A stretch of DNA of 24,146 bases from JBDREF01 sp043820045 (GCA_043820045.1 JBDREF010000252.1:1-24146), one strand, 5' to 3'. Counted from the first letter of the stretch, positions 15,579-24,146 are shown. A program made the numbers and translations. Notes: a model not told the origin generated them from the letters alone.

Positions 15579-16881
15579 ATGAAACCACATGTGGTGGTTA
15601 AGTTGCGAGATGGACTTAAGGGCTCGGATCTGCCCCATTGGACCGAAATACTCGACGGCAAGGCCAGGGTTTCCGACCGGTTCCAATCTGATATCGATGC
15701 GATTCTTTCCCGCTACGGCGTCACAATATATCCGACGCAAGAGTACAAGTCTAAGAACTCGGCATGGTCGCCGAATGAAATATCAGCCGGCATTAACCGA
15801 GTCTATCGTCTCATCCTAAAACAGGACAGGGACATCCCCCCCCGGCCTGGTCTCAGATATTTCACTGTTGCCAATCGTCGAAAAGGTCCACATCGGTCAG
15901 ATTGGGCAGTCACCCTTGCCGCAACCGCAGGCGGCGCAACAGATGAGCGCGACGACAGGTCAGGCTTCCCGCGATATGATATATCTCCGTCAGGCACACC
16001 AGTTTACGCGGGGTGATCCGTCAATAACGGTTGCTGTGCTCGATACGGGCGTGGATGTAAATCACCGCGAATTGCGAGGTTCGGTTGAAGCGGGTTTCGA
16101 TTTTGTCAACATCATTGACGGCGCGGCCGACTTTATCGGCGACTATACCGATACGGATCCTGATCCTGATGATGAAGTTGGCCATGGTACACATGTTGCC
16201 GGTATCATTGCCGGCAAAGGTGTTGCCATGCCCACGGGTGTTGTGCCAGGCTGCAAGCTTCTGCCTGTGCGTGTGCTGGCTGCAATGAAGAAGGGCGGAA
16301 GGCGTGTTGGGGCCGGTCTGCTGGACAACATCAACGCCGGCATAAAGTGGGCCGTTGACCAGGGTGCCGATGTCATCAACATGAGCCTCGGCATTCGTCA
16401 TACCGGCGGCGGGCTGCCTCACGAGGAGGTGGTCAGTTACGCCCTTAAAATGGGGGCGACGATAGTGGCCGCTTCCGGCAACGACGGGCAGGAACAGTTG
16501 TACTATCCCGGCGCGCTCAAGGGCGTAATAGCAGTGGGGGCCGTGGATGACCATGATGAGATTGCGCCGTACTCAACCTACGGCAGACAGGTATCGTTTG
16601 TCGCGCCTGGCACTGATATATACAGCGCGTATCTGGACGGGGAGTACGCATTTTCCTCCGGCACGTCGCACGCAGCGCCGTTTGTGACCGGAGCAGTTGC
16701 GATGCTCAAGTCTTTTGCTCGTTCCACAGGTAAAAATCTGTCTGACGGGCACGTAAAACATATTCTCAAACACACAGCAGATAGAATTGACCGTCGGTTC
16801 AAACACCCCAAAGCGGGTTTCGGCAGGCTGAATCTGATCGACGCATTACGCTTACTAAAGCATAAACTCAGTTCAAGGTGA
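15579..16881 (+). CDS. Subtilisin-like (S8) serine protease without signal peptide, frameshifted in a C8 run
   Basis: The subtilase catalytic domain is read from about 15868 to 16881. The full triad is present: Asp in 'VAVLDTGVDVNH' (codon 16042), His in 'VGHGTHVAG' (16183), Ser in 'SSGTSHAAPF' (16666), plus the oxyanion Asn in 'AASGNDG'. Upstream, the frame from ATG 15579 (GGAG nearby) encodes an I9-like propeptide region of ~95 residues. The two frames join if one C is removed from the eight-C run 15836-15843, giving 'DIPPGLVSDISLLPIVEKVHIG' and a 433-residue protein. No signal peptide is seen, so the protease probably works inside the cell or is exported unusually. The next gene starts 12 bp after its stop. 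As sequenced, the protein would be truncated after the C run or restart at a TTG. Confidence 0.88.
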
Positions 16882-16892
16882 GGATAGTAGCC

Positions 16893-18691
16893 ATGGAAGA
16901 AAAGAATGATAAAACAAACAAAACCAGCCCGACAGATGATCCGAGGCTTACCCGGGGGCCACACAGAGACCGGGTTTACAGACGATTGTTAATGCATACG
17001 AGGCAGGCGTTGCGTCTCGAAGATTACCCGCCCTCGGAGAGTGGGCCAGTAGCGTACTGTACATTCGAGTTTCTCCAGGACCACTCGACCCGCTTGCCAG
17101 TGACGCATTGAGAGAAACGAAAGAACAATATAAGGTTGACGAACAAGCTCTCTTGGTGGACATTCAGAAACAGGGTGTGTCAGCCAGGATACAGAAGGTT
17201 GCGCAATATCTGAGCCAACTAAGGGGCCTGAGCGCCATGCGAAAGCATGTGTTGGCGGTGACTTTTGCCAATACCGTCAAGAACTTGCTCGTATCGAACG
17301 GCCCGGACCCAAATGACACTCGCGGCTTTGCCGACGCGGTGAGGTTCGATCAGGAATCATCGGGCAGACCTGTGCAATTCCTTGTCACCCGGGCAGTCGA
17401 GAAGGTCCTGGCGTGCAACAACATAACTCTCAAGGACTATGAAAAAGCACGCCTGATAAGCCAACTACAACAGAAGGATCTTCCGGTCGGTTCGGGCAAG
17501 ATCGAAAAGGCTGTCATTGACGAGGTTGAGCAGATTACCAGTGAGGGCCTGATGCCCGCGTTCGTCGAAGAATTCGTCAGGAAGGGCGAAGTTGACATAA
17601 CTCAGTTCACGGACGCCGTCAAACAGGCTATGGTTGCCTATCTGTTGAGACGTGGCATAAAGCTCTCTCTGCAGGAAGAAGCAGCTTTTTATCGTGGTGA
17701 TTACGACGAGTATTTTGCACTTGCCTATGAGCATGCGGTTGCCGCGGGTGGTGGCCACGATGGTGGTGACCCGTTGCAGGCAGTCCGGTCCGGCGGGCCT
17801 TCTCCGCCCTGGGATTTCTCAGTCGATACGTTCGAGGACGTAGAAGAACAAGGTATCGTGCGTGAGAATATCCTGGCCGCGGGTGCCATTGACTACATCT
17901 ACGAACTCGGCGAGCGTATGGGAATATTCAAACTGGCCGATGTGTTGATACTCAACTGGTCAAGCGGTGCGATCGATGTTGCCGCAGGCCAGGCTGCCGA
18001 TATGCTGTATGCCTACTGGAAAAACGGCGAAGATCGCAGCACGCCTGAAGATCGCGGCATGCTGTACAAGCGAGTGCTCGATAAGGGTGACGCCAATATC
18101 CTGTCCCGCATGGTCGCTAACGAACACTTTGGTACACTCTGGCACAACCTGATGTCTGAGGTCGCCGAGTATATCAGAAGAACCGAGAAAATCGATGAAG
18201 GCAGGGGTGAGTCATCGCCGGTTTCAAGGTCGCGGATTTACCAGGCCGCTCGCGAATTGCAGTATAACCTGACCGAGTATTGCACGGGCATGGCGCACAA
18301 ACAGGCGCATGAACTGTACAACCAGCTTAAGGATGCCATGGTGGTACTGAGCCATGAAGATGTGATAACGCACTTCGGCGGCAGACATCGCAAGAGTCTC
18401 TGGACGGTTATCGAGCAAATGTCAAAGGCCGAGTTCGGTAATTCTCCTAACATCGCCGCCATTAGGTCGCTGGCGGTCGATGGCAACAAAGTCTTCCAGT
18501 GGATTGCCGACTTCGATAAGGCCACCGTCACAACCCAGCAGTTCGAAGAGTTCCTTGAGGCTGCCGAGGCCTATATCCTCAACATGGCAACTGTCGGCGA
18601 AGGACCCGAATTTGGCGAGGAAGAGGAAGACTTTGATGACGACTTTGAAGACGAAATCGAGAACGAAGACGAGGATTTCGAGGACTTTTGA
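16893..18691 (+). CDS. Unrecognised ~599-residue helical protein with acidic C-terminal tail, frameshifted in a G5 run
   Basis: ATG 16893 has GGTGAGGA upstream and lies 12 bp after the protease stop. The frame from there reads 'MEEKNDKTNKTSPTDDPR', then is lost. Adding one G to the run at 16954-16958 joins it to the main frame ('QTIVNAYEAGVASRRLPALG', 'SSVLYIRVSPGPLDPLASDA', then 'LRETKEQYKVDEQALLVDIQ') and yields exactly 600 codons including stop. The main frame contains no signal peptide or membrane segment, is mostly helical in composition, has a Gly-rich hinge ('AAGGGHDGGDP') near the middle, and ends in about 30 residues dominated by D and E ('EEEEDFDDDFEDEIENEDED'). I do not recognise the family. 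Context suggests a partner, substrate or regulator of the protease. Confidence 0.8.
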
Positions 18692-18770
18692 ACGGCGTCG
18701 ATTGTCCGAATAAGCTGACACGCGAAGACAGAGCGTTGGTGCCCGAGACTATTTTAAGGAGTAGATTGCA

Positions 18771-19559
18771 ATGGACGACTCCAGAGCAGCAGAAATAAGA
18801 GAGATCGCTCGCAGAAATACTCGTGAGGCGCTTGCCATGAGTATGGGTTTTCGCAGCTTGTCCCTGTCGGATCAGCGGGACGTGTTCATGAACAGATATC
18901 GAGAGGAGTGCAGGGAACTGGCTGGAAAACGACAAGGAGGCCTGACTACCCAGGCCGGTGTGGCCGAAGCCCTCAAAAAATCGGAGAAGGCAAATGACTT
19001 AATCGACGACGATCGCCATAAGAATGTCCGCCTCGATCAGGCTGGTGAACTGGCCGGTGAGTTTGTAGATGAGGTTGATTTCCCAGGCTTCGTTCGTGAC
19101 CTTCTCAAGGGCGTCTTCGACGCTAACCTTGAGGTGACTTTGAGGCAGATGGAGGAATATCAGAAGCTGCTCAAGACAGCTACGGCATCAGTATCAAAGT
19201 TCGTCAATGCTATCGATAATACAGCGGCGTTCGGCTATCTTGCCGAGAATCAGGGCGATGACTTTAACATTGACTTCAGTGAGGATGAAACCGAGAAAGA
19301 TGGTACGCCCAAGGGTGTCCTGGCCGACAAAGATGGTGAACCGGTCGATATGGACGACAACGAGGTAAAAGCCAAGATCATGGAGGCAAAGATCGCCGTG
19401 GCCAAGGAGCACCGTGCGATGCTCCGCGAGACCATCCTCATGGGTATTACCCGCCTGGTGGTTCAGAAAGGCATCGTCAAAGCCGCGGTTTCCGCTTTGA
19501 ACCGCTGTTGTCTGTCGTGGGGGGATCTGAGGAGACGACAATACCGGGCACACAGCTAG
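18771..19559 (+). CDS. Unrecognised 262-residue acidic, helical protein of the protease module
   Basis: AAGGAG lies nine bases before ATG 18771, 79 bp after the previous stop. The sequence is highly charged and helical with no signal peptide or membrane segment. Notable stretches are 'PGFVRDLLKGVFDANLEVTL' and 'FVNAIDNTAAFGYLAENQGD' in the centre and a D/E-rich linker around 165-205 ('NIDFSEDETEKDG', 'EPVDMDDNEVKAK'). The last ~25 residues ('NRCCLSWGDLRRRQYRAHS') are Arg/Cys/Trp-rich and unlike the rest. From about 19480 another frame stays open to a TAA near 19612 ('FEPLLSVVGGSEETTIPGTQ'), so the true C-terminus may have been lost to a frameshift. Family not recognised; conserved pairing with the previous two genes is inferred from spacing and shared acidity. 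Confidence 0.7.
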   Translation: MDDSRAAEIREIARRNTREALAMSMGFRSLSLSDQRDVFMNRYREECRELAGKRQGGLTTQAGVAEALKKSEKANDLIDDDRHKNVRLDQAGELAGEFVDEVDFPGFVRDLLKGVFDANLEVTLRQMEEYQKLLKTATASVSKFVNAIDNTAAFGYLAENQGDDFNIDFSEDETEKDGTPKGVLADKDGEPVDMDDNEVKAKIMEAKIAVAKEHRAMLRETILMGITRLVVQKGIVKAAVSALNRCCLSWGDLRRRQYRAHS

Positions 19560-19616
19560 CAGCACAACGACGTGTACCGATCGTGGGAATTCGGTCGAAA
19601 AATCGAACATAAGCCC

Positions 19617-19645
19617 TTGCCCCAAGCATGACAGGTGTGTATTCT
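19617..19645 (+). promoter_or_regulatory. Possible sigma70-like promoter of the permease gene
   Basis: TTGCCC (19617-19622), 17-bp spacer, TATTCT (19640-19645), about 130 bp before the ADOP permease ATG. Each hexamer matches consensus at 4 of 6 positions. Confidence 0.4.
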
Positions 19646-19776
19646 GAATCGTAGGTACGAGCAGAAAAGGGCGGAATATATGTGGGCGGCAGTCGGAGTG
19701 GAGAATGGCCACAACCGCGGCAGTGTCCCGTAAACGGCAGGAATCGCAAACTCAAGGAAAGTGACTGTGAGACACA

Positions 19777-22304
19777 ATGGAAACATTATGGCAAGATATT
19801 CGATATAGCTTTCGCATGCTACGCAAGAAACCCGGCTTTACGGCCATCGCCTTGATCACGCTGGCGGTCGGCATCGGCGCCAACACGATCATGTTCAGTG
19901 TGGTCAATACGCTGCTGTTTCGACCGCTGCCCGTCAAAGACCCCAACCGATTGGTGCGCTGCGAGTTTGATAAGTTCAGTATCGTCCCATATGCGGGCTA
20001 TCTCTACCTGCGTGACAATAATCCGGTGTTCAGTGATCTCATCGCCAACAATTACATTACAAGAACGGCTACCCTGGTAAGAGACGGCATTGTAAGGCAT
20101 GTGGATCCGCTGTACGTCTCGGCCAACTACTTCACCGTCCTGGGGGGCGCCCCCTCTATGGGCGGACTTTTCTGCCTGAGGAGGAAGTAGCCGGTGCTGA
20201 GCCAGTGGTGGTCCTGAGCTACCGAACTTGGCAGCGTCTGGGGGCCGAGCCCGAGATTGTGGGCCAATATGTGCGTCTCAATGGTGCGCTTTGTAGAATC
20301 ATTGGCGTGACACAAAAGACATTCACAGGCGCAGCCGTCGTCGCCCCCGACCTCTGGTTGCCTCTGGGTACGTACGGTCTTGTGTTCAAATGCTTTCTCG
20401 AGAGGCGGGAGGGGACGCCGGATGAATTATGGCACTATCCGGTATCGGTCTTAGTGGGACGCCTCAAACCCGGCTTGGGTCTATCTGAGGCGCAAGCACG
20501 GCTGCAATCTATGTTCCCACGCCTGAAGCAGATGTATCCCAGGCGGTACAAAGAGACGCACATGTTTCGCCTCAACCCGTTGCCCAGACTCGACACCGCT
20601 GCTGTCGACAACGACAGGCCCACATTGGGTCGTATCAGCCTGGCTTTGATGGGAGTCTCCGGGGTCGTCCTGCTCATTGCCTGCCTGAATCTGGCGAGTA
20701 TGATTGTCGTTCAAGGAGGGGGGCGCCAACGGGAAATCGCCATCCGTGCGGCCATCGGAGGGGGGCGTCTGAGGATCATACGCCAGCTACTGATCGAATC
20801 ACTTCTCTTGGCCGTATTCGGTGGCATCCTGGCTATGGCCGTGGCCCTCTGGGGCATCCGGGTTCTCAAGCTGTGGGCGGCGATGGGCCAACTCCCCATG
20901 CAGTTGGGGTCGGCCATCGCCTCTGGAATCGCGCTCGACGTGCGCGTGCTGGGAGCCACCTTGAGTTTCTGCCTGATTGCCACCGTACTCTTCGGCCTGA
21001 AACCGGCCCTGCGCCTATCAGGGCGAGATCTCTGTGGTGACCTGAAAGAATCCGGCCGAGGCGTGCTTCAAGCCACCCGAAGAAGGCGGTGGTTCGTGCC
21101 ACGCGGCCTGTCGGTGCTCTGTCAAATGGCCCTGTCTGTCGCGCTCGTCATGTGCGCGACACTATTGGCTCGAACCGCGCTGAGGGCCGCCCGGGCCGAA
21201 CCAGGTTTTGGCCTGGACGGTAAGCTGGTCGTCAGTGTGGAGCCATTCGCGGGAGGTTACAACATTGCTCAAGCAAGGCAAGCCTGCGAGACGTTGGCTG
21301 AGCGGTTGAAGGATGTCCCCGAGATTCAGGCGGTTGGCCTATCTCATGCAGCTCCTGTAGACCTGGAGGTCCGCTGGTTTCACGAAAGAGTCGTCGAGTA
21401 TGCGCCGGGCGGCGCAGACGATGCGTCAGGCAGCCTGGTGACGAAGGCACTTCACGAGTACGAAGTGAACGGCGATTACTTCAAGGCGATGGGAATTCGG
21501 CTCTTGCAGGGTCGGCCCTTTGGCCCTCTCGACAGTACCCTCGATGCAGAGGAAGTCGTGATCATCGATGAGCTTCTGGCCCGCAGACTCCGGCCGGATG
21601 GCAGTGCCCTTGGCTGTCTCATCCAATATGGCGATGACGGGTTAGGGTCGCCCCGCCGAGTGGTCGGAATCGTACCGAACCTACAGAGCGTTTGGGGCAA
21701 TGGGGAAGTCCAACCCCACGTTTATATACCAATCGAATCCCACCACGTGCCCGTATCCATCCATCTGCTAGCCAGAAGTACGGCGCCGGGAGCCGAGGCC
21801 ACGCTCGTGCGAACCATCGGCGAACAGATTCGAAAGATCGATCCTCGTCTGCCGGTCGTTGCGGTAGCGTCTCTGGCGGACCGACACCGCAATCATCCCA
21901 CCGTATTGTTCACGAAAGTCGTTGCCCGACTTGCCGTGATGTTCGGGGCCATGGCCCTGTTCCTGGCCGGCATGGGCCTTTACGCTGTCAAGAGCCATAT
22001 GGTCGCCTCGCGCACCCCTGAGATTGGCATCCGCATGGCGTTGGGCGCCACTCGGCGGGACATTCTGACCCTGGTACTGCGTCAGGGCGCAATATCGACG
22101 TTCGTAGGGCTGTTGGTCGGTACGCTGCTGGCATTCGTCATGACGCGGGTGATTCGCAGTGCGCTCCACGGCATCAGTACCATTGATCTTGTGAGCATCG
22201 TTGTCACCGTGGCTATGCTCACAGCCACTTCGCTGCTGGCCACGTATATCCCCGTCCGCCGGGCGCTCAGAGTCGACCCGAAAATAGCCCTGCAGTACGA
22301 ATAG
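19777..22304 (+). CDS. ADOP/MacB-FtsX-type ABC transporter permease, frameshifted near its N-terminus
   Basis: The opening 'METLWQDIRYSFRMLRKKPG' and 'FTAIALITLAVGIGANTIMF' are the hallmark N-terminal helix of ADOP (acidobacterial-type duplicated orphan permease) proteins. A MacB periplasmic core follows, then an FtsX helix block ('LALMGVSGVVLLIACLNLAS'), a second periplasmic core, and the terminal FtsX block with 'RTPEIGIRMALGATRRDIL' and 'YIPVRRALRVDPKIAL'. The gene is split: the first frame stops at 20190 after 'APSMGGLFCLRRK', the second is open from before 20205. One extra G at 20160-20162 joins them as 'SMGRTFLPEEEVAGAEPVVV' to give 842 residues, the usual ADOP length. No ATPase gene adjoins, as is common for orphan ADOPs. 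Function is probably efflux or envelope stress. Confidence 0.92.
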
Positions 22305-22587
22305 GAAAAGATCAGCGACAACCATGTGGCAAGCCGCTCGACGTATCGCAAAACCTGGTAGATATCTCGTCACAAGAAATATCGTGCAGGAGAGAAAATG
22401 ATTGCAGGATTCTCCCGACTTCTGTCACTAATAGATAGCTGTGACCAGTGCTGCGGATACTGGGCGTATAGACCGAATCTGAGGTGAGGCATATCTCAGA
22501 GGGTCTGGCGCAGTGCAGCACAGAAAGTGTGGGACCGTGGGTCCCAGGAACTACCACAGAATGGTGTGATTAAGGGAGAGACTGAGC

Positions 22588-22686
22588 ATGATTGAGAAAG
22601 TAGATTTTGGTGATCCCCTCGGCGCGATGGGTGCCCTGGGAGCTACGAACATGAACTGCCAAGATAAAGTGCAACGAAATGTGTGA
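22588..22686 (+). CDS. Possible 32-residue small protein
   Basis: ATG 22588 is preceded by AAGGGAGAG at seven bases, a good ribosome-binding site for a region otherwise without genes. The peptide begins MIEKVDFGDPLGAMGALGAT, continues with a single Cys and a basic tail, and stops at TGA 22684-22686. The Gly/Ala-rich centre recalls peptide leaders but no cleavage motif can be claimed. It may equally be the intact start of a gene whose remainder was deleted, since the region downstream is rearranged. Confidence 0.3.
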   Translation: MIEKVDFGDPLGAMGALGATNMNCQDKVQRNV

Positions 22687-22858
22687 CGTGCACAATTCGC
22701 ATAAAATTGACTCTGTATATGAATTAAACGATTAGACTCAGAACAATACTTCGAAAAAGTGTAATGAGCAGTGTCAAGAAGATTTTGAGCAGAGCGATAA
22801 TCCTGAGGCACGTTTCTTCTCCATGGAGGGCCGTTCAGTGGCTGATGGAGTAGAAGAC

Positions 22859-22970
22859 TGAGGGGGAAGATCAACGCCACGTCTACGAGCCAATCAAAGT
22901 CCACCACTTGCCCAGATCCATCCATCTGCGAGCCAGAAGTACGGCACCGGGAGCCGAGGCCGCCCTCGAC
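22859..22970 (+). pseudogene. Fossil fragment of a second ADOP permease gene
   Basis: The frame at 22859-22970 encodes 'HVYEPIKVHHLPRSIHLRAR' and 'STAPGAEAAL', matching 'HVYIPIESHHVPVSIHLLAR' and 'STAPGAEATL' of the intact permease (around 21717-21805). The DNA aligns base by base over roughly 95-110 bp with about 15-20 differences, so it is a paralogue rather than a fresh duplication. Stops close the frame upstream (TAG near 22850) and the similarity ends where the next coding frame begins. It is left over from deletion of a neighbouring ADOP gene. Confidence 0.8.
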
Positions 22971-22980
22971 ACAGGCCGAC

Positions 22981-23751
22981 GTGCTGAAAGAAGCCGATAA
23001 GTTCGCAAAACTAAAGAATCCTTCTGCGGCATTCAAATTGGTCCATGGTGATGTCAGCAAACGTATGATCGAGTTGATTAAGGACCCCTTGCTCGTTCAG
23101 CAGGGACGCCTGAACCTATGCGGACCGGCCGTATTCTTCTATCTTCTCCTTCAGCGTGACCCCGTTACATTCGCAAAGTACGTCGCTTCACTGTTCACGA
23201 CAGGACGCGGCAGCCTCGGCGGCATGACGATCAGTCCCGACGACGATCTGAAGAGCCAAACATACGCTGCTGCCTGGGGCTCGCCTGCTACGGATTGGAT
23301 GGCTATGAGCGCACTGCGAGATGATCAGAACCTGCTTATGGACTACGAGGGTACGCCGGAGGAGAACGCCTCAGCGGCAACGTCGCCTGCCGAAATAAGG
23401 AGTTGGTTGAAGGCGACCGGTCTGTACTCAAGGGTTAAGAACGACGCCAACTGGGTGGTGACGAAAAACGTTGACCACGCAAAGGCTTTGAGCCCTGATA
23501 AGAAATCAAAGGATGTGATTCTGTTGATTAACGCGCACATACTTTCGGGAGCGTCGGCGAACAACAAGAAATCCGACGAATTCATCTTGAGTGCCTTCCC
23601 GAATCATTATGTGGGACTCGAGACGCCCGTGGTCGAAAGGGACGGGCAGGTCCGGTTTACATGTTGGAGCTGGGGGGGGCTCTACACAGTCGCCGTGCCA
23701 GCCGAAACATTCAAGGCCAACTATTACGGAGCAGTTATCGCTGAGAAATAG
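22981..23751 (+). CDS. Papain/C39-like cysteine-peptidase-fold protein, probably truncated at its 5' end
   Basis: 256 residues from GTG 22981. 'RLNLCGPAVFFYLLLQRDP' (43-61) fits the catalytic-Cys helix of papain-like/C39-like folds (NxCGPxxxxxxL), 'AFPNHYVGLE' (205-214) offers the catalytic His at 209, and 'FTCWSWGGLY' (226-235) is the following strand. No signal peptide or membrane segment is seen. The start is weak: no good Shine-Dalgarno is present, and the frame continues upstream through the ADOP fossil without another start codon, so the native N-terminus may have been lost at the recombination point (~22970). Peptidase activity, or a toxin-like role, is inference from the motif layout only. 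Followed by a small basic gene. Confidence 0.6.
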   Translation: MLKEADKFAKLKNPSAAFKLVHGDVSKRMIELIKDPLLVQQGRLNLCGPAVFFYLLLQRDPVTFAKYVASLFTTGRGSLGGMTISPDDDLKSQTYAAAWGSPATDWMAMSALRDDQNLLMDYEGTPEENASAATSPAEIRSWLKATGLYSRVKNDANWVVTKNVDHAKALSPDKKSKDVILLINAHILSGASANNKKSDEFILSAFPNHYVGLETPVVERDGQVRFTCWSWGGLYTVAVPAETFKANYYGAVIAEK

Positions 23752-23824
23752 ACCCCGTGCGTGCTGACATCCGCCGGGGCAAAGCTGATGGATGAGTAGT
23801 TCGTAAGAGAACGGAGAGATAAAA

Positions 23825-24019
23825 ATGATGAGCAGATTAGCTGAACTTGAATCAATGGTCGAAAAGGAGCGTAAACGCGTCCAACGGAGAAAGTCCGGCG
23901 GTGCTGTGAAAGTCAAACCGGCTAAGCCTTCAACGGCACAGCAACTTGGCCGGCGCCTCACGAGAGGTCTGAGCACCAAGATCAACTATTCGGTGCCCGA
24001 TGCCGAGAAGGCGGATTAA
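23825..24019 (+). CDS. Small basic protein running into the terminal repeat
   Basis: 64 residues: a coiled-coil-like start ('MSRLAELESMVEKERKRVQR') followed by a Lys/Arg/Pro-rich middle ('GGAVKVKPAKPSTAQQLGRR') and a short polar end. AACGGAGAG precedes the tandem ATGs. The last codons and the TAA stop lie in the right terminal repeat (from 24006), so the native C-terminus was probably replaced when the repeat arrived. The 73-bp gap to the cysteine-peptidase-like gene and same orientation suggest one transcription unit. Family not recognised. Confidence 0.5.
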   Translation: MMSRLAELESMVEKERKRVQRRKSGGAVKVKPAKPSTAQQLGRRLTRGLSTKINYSVPDAEKAD

Positions 24020-24146
24020 CATGCGAAGTGCAACACAAGCGTTGCGGATCATGTTGAGCCGTCCGGTTGCACACTTTTAGTTCGAGTTCTGTTCTGGGGA
24101 CTGAAGTCCCCAGAGCCCTGGGATTTTCCGCTTTGAGCCAGAGGCA
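24006..24146. repeat. Right copy of the perfect 141-bp inverted terminal repeat
   Basis: Exact reverse complement of 1-141, including the hairpin (24094-24113). It starts inside the last codons of the small gene and continues to the end of the window, so the element presumably extends beyond both contig ends in the same outward direction. Confidence 0.95.

Larger units (their letters stand above)
22305..22980. other. 676-bp gene-poor region with gene fossils
   Basis: Between the ADOP permease stop and the cysteine-peptidase-like gene. It contains a 7-bp hairpin (TGGGACC / GGTCCCA, about 22529-22545), a 32-codon ORF, a weak promoter-like pair (TTGACT 22707-22712, 17 bp, GATTAG 22730-22735) and a fossil of a second ADOP gene, the ORF and fossil listed separately. 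The rest shows nothing I can support. Confidence 0.6.

Noticed and set aside
15579..19559. Bacterial gasdermin or CBASS-type protease defence system
   Set aside because: Neither partner has a gasdermin-like membrane-forming region, nucleotidyltransferase motif or transmembrane effector.

Overview
The window looks like a metagenome-derived contig, most probably from a Planctomycetota-like bacterium (Phycisphaerae/Sedimentisphaerales type). This is an inference from gene style: secreted PQQ-like beta-propellers with a 'DWPHYLGPN'/'EWPAYRHDAQRSG' signature, a methyltransferase-propeller fusion, a Tat-exported Gfo/Idh/MocA oxidoreductase, a secreted nitrilase-fold protein and an ADOP-type permease. 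No rRNA, tRNA or CRISPR array was seen. The two ends are perfect inverted copies of one another over exactly 141 bp, so the contig probably stops where both ends run into the same dispersed repeat.

Region 1 (1-4180, visibly A/T-richer than the rest): a decayed transposase tail lies against the left repeat. It is followed by a compact leftward operon for MCE/Mla-type lipid transport (mlaE permease, mlaF ATPase, mlaD MCE protein, and an ABC-transport auxiliary lipoprotein) with its own sigma70-like promoter. Upstream of the promoter is a scar with an ISL3-like transposase fragment, a strong intrinsic terminator and a 12-bp tandem repeat.

Region 2 (4181-14814, G/C-rich): six secreted proteins, probably for polysaccharide or glycoconjugate work. 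They are a PQQ-like propeller (leftward), a Tat-exported NodB-like deacetylase-fold protein and a 1.0-kaa methyltransferase/propeller fusion (rightward), and a leftward three-gene set: a nucleoside-hydrolase-like protein with a C-terminal carbohydrate-binding module, a tandem nitrilase protein whose second active site is lost, and a Gfo/Idh/MocA oxidoreductase.

Region 3 (14815-19559): after a 764-bp non-coding stretch with a long hairpin and T-tract comes a tight rightward module. It has a subtilisin-like protease without a signal peptide, a ~599-residue unrecognised protein with a strongly acidic tail, and a ~262-residue unrecognised protein. This is the best candidate here for an undescribed system. 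The first two genes are each interrupted by a single-base indel in a C or G run.

Region 4 (19560-24146): an ADOP/MacB-like ABC permease, also broken by one missing G; a gene-poor stretch with a 32-codon ORF and a ~110-bp fossil of a second ADOP gene; a papain/C39-like cysteine-peptidase-fold protein whose 5' end abuts that fossil; and a small basic protein whose stop codon lies inside the right terminal repeat. Fragments of mobile elements, a gene fossil and three frameshifts show that regions 3-4 are either a decaying accessory locus or carry homopolymer sequencing errors.
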